Assembly (NCBI GenBank): GCA_033782935.1
Contig: JAWQEG010001538.1
Coordinates: forward strand, 372,001-436,000
Reading direction: 5' to 3'
DNA length: 64,000 bases
Source: Petrolisthes cinctipes
Taxonomy: Eukaryota > Arthropoda > Malacostraca > Decapoda > Porcellanidae
Shown here piece after piece: positions 56,090 through 64,000 of this stretch. The notes beneath the pieces were generated by a model. The model ran no database searches and had not been told where the DNA came from. It worked only from the letters and a program-made list of their open reading frames with translations. How positions within the stretch are numbered: position 1 is the stretch's first letter; each line of letters opens with the position of its first letter. The translations under genes and the position numbers were made by a program.

Positions 56090-59000
56090 GATTGCCGGCT
56101 GGATGTCATCTCCTGGAATGTATGTGGTATCACCAGTTATGCTAAGCTCACTCAACTCAAGGCCTATGTTTTTCGTCATCATCCCAGTGTTATTTTTCTC
56201 CAGGAAGCATTTCCAGGACGGCCGCTCGCTGCTGGGCAAGCTCCTCCTCTCTCAGGTTATGTGCCATAAGTTCATCTGGTAAGGAATGGTCTCCTGACTT
56301 ACATACATAGCTCCTTGCCACATTGCCTTCTCCGTACCTCCACTGATCCTGACATGACCTTTCAGCTATTTGAGGTTCTACCTGGGAATGGAGTACTCCA
56401 ACTATGTAATGTCTATTCTGCCCCAGCTAGACTCACTCTTGAGGCTCTTCCTTCTCCAACAGTGCGTGGTATGGTGTATATGGGAGATTTTAATGCTCGG
56501 CATTCTGATTTGGGTGATGGTACTGGCTCTATTAATCGTAATGGTGTTCGTCTCCTTTCATACATCCGCAAGCATCATCTGACACACTGGGACACTGGCG
56601 GTGCCACTCATTGCCGGGGAGGTACTCTGGATTACATCCTCTCGTCTGGCCTGATAGCATCTCAGGTCCAGTGCTCCTCTGTGCCAGACTTATTCTCTGA
56701 TCACATTGCTCTTCGGTTTCATTATTCTCTAACTGCTGGGTCAAGTGCTTCAGCCACTCGTTTGCGTATTGCTGTGCCCCCTAAATATTGCCCGACTTAC
56801 ATCTTATTTATGGCCCATGTATTCCCTACATTTGACATATCATCAGCTGAACAGTTGTACTCTGATCTTGTATCTGCTACTCATGACTTTTATAGGCTAT
56901 ACGTCTCCCGGCCACACCTCCAGCATCGCCATACTGCCCACTCCTGGACGCTGGATGCACGTATACAGGAGGCAAAGGAGGAGGCTGAACGTGATGGCCT
57001 ATTGTTTCAAGCCAACCCAACCCCTGACCTACTCCATCGTTACCAGATGTCTAGGGACGCTTTAGTTGCCCTGCAGGATTGTGCTCACACTGAGTTTTGG
57101 CAGCGGTTCACGGACAGCATCAACCAGCAAACAAGTGTGGCTTCTATGTGGCACCTCATCCGTTGGGTTGTTAAAAAGACACCGGCCACTGCTCGTCATC
57201 ACACTCCTGCCGACTATGCCAAACAACTTGTCGATGCCTGGTCAGAACAATCTACCCAAGCCAGTCTACCCATCCACATACAAGATGCACTCGCTTCCCG
57301 TGCTGCTGTCCATCGGCTACGTCTAATGTCTGCTCTGTTACAAGATGATGACGATGATGCAGAGGAGATAACTGAGGAGGAGTTGCGCCGTGCTCTCTCT
57401 CGGGGTAAAGCTTCTTCCCCTGGTGATGATGGTATTACTTATGCTGTGCTGCGTCTACTTCAACAAGTTCCTGGGAACCCTCTACTTCGACTGTACAATC
57501 TTTGTCTTCGTGACGGTTGTGTACCACGAGCCTGGACCAGCAGCACAATAATACCCATCCCTAAGCCCGGCACTGCGAAGTTCAGGCCTATTTCCCTTAC
57601 TTCCTGTTTCTGTAAGGTTATGGAGAGAATCTTACTCAATCGTCTCATGTACAGACTGCAGGATCGCCTTTCTCCATGGCTGTTTGGTTTCCTTCCCCAG
57701 CGGAGCACACATCACTACCTAGTCGACCTGTACTCTCGCCTTTCCAGGGACAGTGTGGTGGCCTTCATTGACCTTCGAAGTGCCTTCGATGTTGCTAATA
57801 GAGACGTCATTTTGGATCAACTGGTTGACTTTGGGATAAAGGGTAATCTACTACGGTGGATTCGGGGCTACCTGAGTAACAGGACCTCCCATGTGTTTTT
57901 CAGTGGTGCACTCAGTCCTTTGCGCAGTTTTCATCTTGGTACGCCTCAAGGTGGTGTTCTCAGCCCATTGTTATTTAATATTCTGATGCATCGGTTGCTC
58001 ACTTCTCTCCCTGATATACCTGGAACTACAGTTACATGCTATGCTGATGATATCTGTGTTCATTCTACCTCACCAAGGGATCTCCAGCGGTTTCTTGACT
58101 CCTTCTCTGTGGTCTCCTCTCACTGTGGCATTATTGTCTCCCCAGATAAGAGCAGAATATTCACCTGCCACCTTCCTCAAGCTCAGCCAGTGTTCACCAT
58201 TGGAGGGACTGTCATTCCCATGTGTTCCCAGTACTGCTACCTGGGTGCGCCAGTCAATATTTGGCCGATTGTCCCTGCCAGACCTCAAGACCATCACATT
58301 GTCCAGGACTTATTGGGTCGTCTCCAGCGCCGACTTACACCACTTCAATGGCTATCTAACAACTCCTCGGGCATCTCCATCCCAGTAGCCAGAACCATCT
58401 ATATTGCTTTTATCCGTTCAGTTGTTGATTACCTCTCCCCTGCTTTGATTCAACTTCCTAGGGCTACTCTGGAAACTTTAGAAAAATTTCAGAATAGAGT
58501 AATGAGAATAATTCTCGGCTGTCCAATGTCGACCAGGATAGTGAACATGCAGCGTGAGTTGCGTCTTCCCCCATTAGTGGAGAGAATTTATTCTAATGTT
58601 ACTTGCTTCACTGTCAAGTGCCTCCATTTCCCACATCTTTCACCCCATTACTCTCAGTTAGTCAGGACTTCTCTTAGACCAAACTACCCGGTCCCTCCCA
58701 TACTGCCTGCTGGACGTACTCTTATAAGGTCTGTTTCCTCTGTGCTCCGTGGTCTTAATATAGATATAATGGTTGCAGACGTACCCCCAGGGCCCCCTCC
58801 ATGGATGCTACCAACACCTGATGTGAGCTTTACACCTACTTCCAAGTCGGAGCTGCCTTCTCTACAGCGGCAGTTGGCTCTAGAACACATAGAAACAGTG
58901 ACTTCCTCCATCACAGATCCATACTGCCTCTACACTGATGGCTCATTGCAGGTGGATGGTGCAGCAGGTAGTGCTGTTTTCTCGCCTGACCTGGAGTCAC

Positions 59001-59157
59001 CTCCAGGGGGCTGGGTTGGCCGTCGTCTCTGTAACCACTCTAACTCAACATTGTGTGAACTGTATGCCATTCTGGATGCTGTTAGTGTTGTTTGTCAACG
59101 TGGAGTGAATGCTGCCATTTTTTGTGACTCCAAACCTGCCCTTCATTCCCTCTCTAG
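56090..59157 (+). pseudogene. LINE C ORF2, one stop, RNase H truncated
   Basis: One frame of about 1,020 codons broken only by TAA at 56267-56269. Endonuclease: LDVISWNVCGITSYAKL (about 56102), FLQEAFPG, GDFNARHSDLG (about 56483), LDYILSS, FSDHIALRF (about 56695). RT: KASSPGDDGITYAVLR (about 57408), FRPISLTSCFCKVMER, motif A FIDLRSAFDVAN (about 57762), motif B TPQGGVLSPLLFNILM, active site YADDICVHS (about 58040). RNase H: YTDGSLQVDGAAG (about 58930), CELYAILD, CDSKPALHSLSS, then the LINE D junction removes the last block. No ATG begins the frame; it starts around the ORF1 stop. Confidence 0.9.
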
Positions 59158-60318
59158 TGGATGTTCTTCACAAAGGGTGTCAATATTGAAATTGTTAGAG
59201 AAAACATTGATGATAAAGTAAATAGTATTAAACATAACATCCTCAAAACTGCAATGGCAACAATTCCTAAGACTTCGATAAATAGCGCAAAGCATAGAGT
59301 TTCATGGTGGACGCCAGATTGCCGCAGGGTACTGTGTGAGAGGAATAGAGCCTACAGGCTTTTCAAAAATCACATTAGTGATGAGAACTTTCGCAAGTAT
59401 AAACTTGCGAAAGCTTGGGCTCGTAGAACCATCAGACAAGCCAAACGAGACTCCTGGCGATGCTTTGTCTCTAGTATAAATAATGAAACACCAATATCAC
59501 ATATCTGGTCCACTGTTAAAAATTTAAATAAGAAAAAAATATCCCATAGAATTACCAACATTTCTTTTAATAACATCAACTATGACTACCCTAGAGACAT
59601 TGCTAACGCCATCGCCAGCCAGTTCTCTTTCGCTAGCAGCTCTGAAAATTACCATCCAGCTTTCCTGCCCATCAAGGAAGCATCAGAGCTGCAACATATT
59701 GACTTTACCACAGGGGGTGAATTAGATTACAACAGTGATCTAACAATGCAAGAGCTTGTCCAAGCCCTAGGAGCCTGTAGTGGGACATCCCCAGGACCCG
59801 ATGAGATTCGGTATGAGATGATAAAGCATTTTAATCATGGGTCCATGATCAAGTTGTTGCAGGTGTATAACGAGATTTGGAGGGGTCAGACTTTTCCAAA
59901 CTCGTGGCACTTTGCACATGTCATTCCCATACCGAAAGTAGTGGGGGGATCCCAGATCGACTACGTCGTATCGCCCTATTGCGCTCACAAGTTGCTTATG
60001 CAAGGTCATGGAGTGAATTGTTAATTGTAGGCTATGGCATTTTTTAAATTCCAGGGATTTGCTGGTTTACGAGCAATGAGGCTTCCGCAAAGGTCGCCAG
60101 ACGCTCGATCAGCTAGTGAACCTGGAAATTCAAATTCAAGAGGCATTTGCCAAAAACCATCTCTTGATTGCAGTATTTTTATACATTGAAAGAGCCTGCG
60201 ACATGACGTGGCGACATGGCCTCCTCAGGAAACTATATGCGATGGGATTACGCTGTAACCTGCCCTATTTTATTAAAAATTTCATTTCTGACAGAACTTT
60301 CTCTGTCAAGTGATATAT
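59158..60318 (+). pseudogene. LINE D fragment (I/Jockey-like linker and RT)
   Basis: Starts at the junction with LINE C and reads FTKGVNIEIVRENIDDKV, WWTPDCRRVLCERNRAYRLF (about 59307), SWRCFVSSINNETPISHIW (about 59452) and GTSPGPDEIRYEMIKHF (about 59780), then RT block IPIPK (about 59925). A frameshift near 59940 is followed by YRPIALTSCLCKVME, stops near 60022 and 60077, GFRKGRQTLDQLV and motif A FLYIERACDMTW, where the usual Asp is Tyr. It ends near 60315 at the next LINE. Related to LINE B but a different subfamily. Confidence 0.8.
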
Positions 60319-60324
60319 TCGCAC

Positions 60325-62860
60325 CCATCTTCCCTTACAGGGTGCAGGAATATACGTAAGAGATAATATTAAAATGTGAGACAGTAGATAATAGGTCACG
60401 GCAAGAATTACTATGGGTAGATATCAAGAACGGTAGAGATAATCTAATTTTAGGAGTTATGTATAAACATCCAAATTTGGCGAAAGACAAAAATAGACTG
60501 TTTGGAAAGGAAATAAATAAAGCATCGACAAGCAACAAAGTATGTATGGCAGGAGACTTCAACTTTAGTAATATTAACTGGACGGTTCAGATAATAGATC
60601 TATAGTCAAATGAGTTTCAAGAGACGATACAGGATAATTTCCTCCATCAGTTAGTACAAAGGCCAACAAGGGGAGATACCATACTAGATCATATTTTGAG
60701 TAACCTAGAGAGTTTGGTACACGATATGAGAATATGAGATACTTTAGGAAATAGTGACCACATTGCAAGTATAGGATAGCAAAAATATTACGGAAAATCC
60801 AGTAACTGTATCAATTTTTCGTCTAGCAAACTTCAAGATACTAAGGGAACATCCGAGGTGCATTGCAGACAATAAGTGGATTATTTGAGGTATGCCCCCA
60901 GGGAAACAGGAGTTAGCAGAAAATCAGTAAGGTAGGAGATATCATGCGCAGCTACAAGGTGATGTTTCGGAAATGGATCACAACTATAATCAGTTTACCA
61001 AGGTATAACACCGAGCACAAAAGTTGTTTATACAAAACAAATATTTTTGGAAAAGAAACAATGATCTCAGATGATTCAATAATAGAATAAGATACCTCAT
61101 TGGCTGGAAAAGAGGGATTTAATAAAGGATAAAAAGAAGAAAAGCGCATCAAAGAAACCAATTCAAGGTAAATATCGCTGGAGTGTCTAAGGAAACCCAA
61201 AGAGTTATATTTACCAAACATACCAGACAAAGGCTAAGGAAATGAATCACCACTATAACCAGCAGCCGAACAACTAAGAAGCGATGAAAAACAAATGTCT
61301 AACATGTTTAACAAATTTTTTATTTTAGTGTTCACTCCAAATAATCTAGCAGAAATACCATCAGACCAAACTGTCTAGAGTGGTAGCTATGGCAGTGTCC
61401 CAAGTGTATTGGACATCAAGAGAAGTGATGTAATAAAAGAGGTAAACAGACTAAAGGCACAGAAATTTCCAGACCCAACCGAAGTCTATACCAGAATACT
61501 AAAGGAATGTAAGGAAAAATCTGCGACTACGGAGCTGATATTTTTATTACATTCATAGAAAATGGAGACGTACAGTTGCAGAAGCATATTCTGCCCCACA
61601 TTTGTTTGGCATGCGGAGATATCTGGCAACTCTCTCTGAATAGACAGCTGCTCATACGAACCCCAATGACTGAGGATGTGTGATATCTATGAAAATTACT
61701 GAATATGATTTGTCACCTGGAATTTCACACACTCTCTTCGTGACTGGAGTTCATTGGTGGTTCAGTCATTGGGGTTCGTATGAGCTGCTGTCTATTCTGA
61801 GTGAGTTACCAGATATCTCCACATGCCAAACAAATGTGGGGCAGAATATGCTTCCGCAACTGTACCATTAGCGTGGTAACGTGCAACAAAGTTCTCATAT
61901 ATAACAAAGAAAATAAATTAGTGACGTCAAATTATCGCCCAATTACCCAAACATCAACGGTAGGGGATCTACAATAGTGAACAGGATTTGAGAGCACTAG
62001 AAAGACATAGATTAATGATAAAGACTCAAAGCATGGGTTCATGAAAGGTAAATCTTGCTTCAAAAATCTGTTAACATATTTCTCTGAAAAAAATGAGACG
62101 GTAGATAGAAATAAGCTTTACGATATAATATACCTAGATTTTAGCAAGGCCTTTGACAAGGTACCGCACGAGAGGCTGATGAGGTAGGTAGAAGTTCATG
62201 ATATTGCAGGCAACATTTTACGATGGATTAAGTTCTGGGAGTCAGCAAATAGTCAGCATTAACAGAGTAAAGTCGGACTGTGCCCCTGTCTCCAGTGAGG
62301 TTTCTCATGGATCGGGCCTTGATCCCTTATATTAATTTCTATATGTAAATGACATTGCTATTGGTACAAACAGCAGCCTCAGCAAATTTACAGATGACTT
62401 TCAAAAAGGTAGAGTTATTTACTCGGAAGAGAATGCATGTGCCCTACAATATTATTTTAATACCTTCTACAGTACGATTGGTCAGAAAAATGGTAGATGA
62501 AATTTTACATCGACAATATAAAGTGTTGAACATAGGATAAAACAAAACTATAAAATACTACATTTCATATCATGAAGCGTTAATAATCGAATGTACAAGG
62601 ATATACAGCAGCTGTACATAACTTTAGTTAGCAAACCAATTCTGGTGCCCATTTTACAGGATGGATATCATTTTGTTGAAGAGCGTACAAAGAAGGGTGA
62701 ATTAAAATTGTTCATAACCTTAAAAATCTCTAATATGAAGATAGACATAATAAGCTGAAGCTACACTTTTTGAAATACGCAAATGCAAAAACACTGAATG
62801 GCTTTAAAAATAGGTTGGACAGATATATGGACTCAACGGGATGTGTTTAAATCAGGAGTA
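60325..62860 (+). pseudogene. LINE E, heavily decayed CR1-like element
   Basis: Endonuclease traces: GAGIYVRDNIK (about 60343), LILGVMYKHPNLAKDKNR, MAGDFNFSNINWT (about 60547), TRGDTILDHILSNLESLV (about 60668), LGNSDHIAS (about 60745). The linker runs to IENGDV (about 61556), where a MITE interrupts. RT traces: IIYLDFSKAFDKVPHERLM (about 62125), then GFSWIGP and the C-terminal LKYANAKTLNGFKNRLDRYM (about 62770). Dozens of stops and frameshifts mark it as an old copy. Confidence 0.75.
61571..61864. mobile_element. MITE, 294 bp, about 105-bp TIRs, TA-flanked, in LINE E
   Basis: The left end TACAGTTGCAGAAGCATATT pairs with the reversed right end TACAGTTGCGGAAGCATATT; TIR similarity extends about 105 bp. 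TA is present at both ends. Removing one TA and the element rejoins the LINE E codons ENGDV and PLAW, the expected order in CR1-like linkers, which confirms the boundaries. Confidence 0.93.
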
Positions 62861-63070
62861 GCCCAGAACATGGACAACAGGCCTTCTGCAGTGTCCTAAA
62901 TTCTTATTTTCTAATTTACAACAGGATAACGAATATATAAACAATCAAAGTGGAACCATGGACTACAAAAGCTGGAAAGACTCATGAAAGGTGATGTCGT
63001 AAGATATTAAATTAAGCCAGGAAGAAGATTTTTCATACATAATCAGAATAATTGATAAGATACAGTACTG

Positions 63071-63216
63071 TACACTCGGGGTCAATAATTCTGTCCTGAT
63101 CCTAGGTACAATATGAATCTCTGTCAACCTTGCATATCATTACTCCCGAATCACTTCAGTTGTTAAAGATTCATATTGTGCCTAGGATCAGGACAGAATT
63201 ATTGACCCCTAGTGTA
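63071..63216. mobile_element. MITE, 146 bp, about 52-bp TIRs, TA-flanked
   Basis: The left end TACACTCGGGGTCAATAATT and the reversed right end TACACTAGGGGTCAATAATT match for about 52 bp; TA at both ends; Tc1/mariner type. Confidence 0.92.
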
Positions 63217-63244
63217 CAGGAACTTTAACCTAACTGACATCACA

Positions 63245-63345
63245 GATGAATGATAAAAATTCACATTTAACAGGATATCCAAAGACTGAATGTCAGTTCT
63301 GTGATACGACACAGCGACTAGATGATCATATTATGGCAAGACCTC
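63245..63345 (+). pseudogene. Possible LINE C-terminal zinc motif remnant
   Basis: Reads HLTGYPKTECQFCDTTQRLD then DHIMARPP, matching the C-terminal CX2C...H...C zinc motif common after RNase H in I/Jockey-type LINEs, with the last Cys lost. Very short. Confidence 0.4.
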
Positions 63346-63349
63346 CAAG

Positions 63350-64000
63350 GAATCTCTGAGTACATCAGAGTGCTCACTAGCCCCTCATTACCCTGGGGTG
63401 GAATCCAAAAAGATGGCTTAGCGATGTGTCGGAAAATACCGACAAAGAAAATAATTAATTACACTTCGTCCTGATCCGAGAAACTTCAGGCTCCACTTCG
63501 TTAACACATCGCAAGCCCCATTGATTAGCTAAAGCCAATAATGACACCATGGAGGACTTGTAGTCAATCACAAGGCTGGTAACAATGAGGATATATTTGC
63601 AAACCTCGGGATCACCTGTGTCTCCGTTTCACTCTACCTGCCTTTTTAATTTCCAACTACAGGTGAGTTCACAGTTTTTAAATAATATCTGAAATGTTTT
63701 TTAGATGAATCAACACAGCCCAGATACGAGGAAAATATTGCAGAGTTAATATAATATGAAAATTATGCACAAGTAAGCTTTCCCTCCCCTACTAGTACGA
63801 TTTACTTGGTTCATATGGGTGTGTGTGTCACAGACAATAATGACATTCATATTAAGAAGACAATGATACAATATGACCCATATAGTCCTTACTAAGGAAA
63901 ATTAAGTGTAAGCATAAAATTCGTGAAATTATTCCTTGTGTTGGGGAAACAGAATGATATAATGAAAGTGTAGTGGTAACAACCACATCCAAGTACCATT
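63350..64000. other. No gene seen
   Basis: No convincing open frame or repeat in the last 650 bases. Confidence 0.5.

Larger units (their letters stand above)
54200..59157 (+). mobile_element. LINE C, I-like retrotransposon, 3'-truncated
   Basis: A 5' UTR with GTTGTT-rich sequence (54370-54590), ORF1 (54601-56088) and ORF2 (about 56090-59157) with endonuclease, RT and most of RNase H. At 59157 the sequence switches to LINE D. The minus-strand copy at 35643-37594 shows what the missing 3' part looks like. The 5' limit is approximate. Confidence 0.88.

Overview
This is eukaryotic, intron-rich-type, AT-biased DNA made almost wholly of transposable elements. I find no host gene with confidence. 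The mix (CR1/L2-like, I-like and RTE-like LINEs, Ty3/gypsy elements, TA-flanked Tc1/mariner-type MITEs, a PIF/Harbinger-type element, dense CA/CT/GA microsatellites, short TTAGG runs) fits an arthropod, most likely a crustacean; that assignment is inference.

Layout. 1-18.6 kb: a gypsy retrotransposon (pol at 1-1840, pol tail at 17524-18108, polypurine tract and probable LTR after 18261), split by a CR1/L2-like LINE (LINE A, about 1840-2990 and 15510-17308). LINE A is itself split by a 12.5-kb composite (2991-15508). The composite holds two near-identical 3.5-kb units in tandem, an I-like LINE (LINE B) with RT plus RNase H, and an inverted partial third unit. 19.5-21.1 kb: LINE fragments. 21.2-30.4 kb: an RTE-like LINE split by a minus-strand gypsy element with gag, a single-frame pro-pol carrying four stops, and the first codons of an env-like gene behind a splice-acceptor-like site. 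30.4-35.4 kb: a LINE linker fragment, then a chain of TA-flanked inverted-repeat elements that abut one another. 35.6-37.6 kb: a minus-strand copy of LINE C. 37.9-39.5 kb: two inverted-repeat DNA elements. 39.9-44.3 kb: remnants of three ORF1-type proteins: an SGNH-esterase ORF1, a cold-shock-domain ORF, and a zinc-knuckle gag. 45.6-53.8 kb: a long inverted repeat enclosing a LINE with uninterrupted ORF2 (957 codons, minus strand); its left arm is interrupted by a 2.9-kb PIF/Harbinger-type element whose empty site survives in the right arm. 54.0-59.2 kb: LINE C, with intact ORF1 and an ORF2 broken by one stop and truncated in RNase H. 59.2-63.3 kb: LINE D, a decayed CR1-like LINE E carrying a MITE, another MITE, and a LINE C-terminal zinc motif.

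Relations. The elements form a layered record of insertions. Host-element reading frames and the empty site let several insertion boundaries be placed to within a few bases. The most unusual items are the cold-shock-domain ORF next to LINE ORF1 remnants (40.8-41.9 kb), the long inverted repeat around a LINE with an open ORF2, the chain of MITEs sharing TA dinucleotides, and several near-perfect fold-back palindromes.
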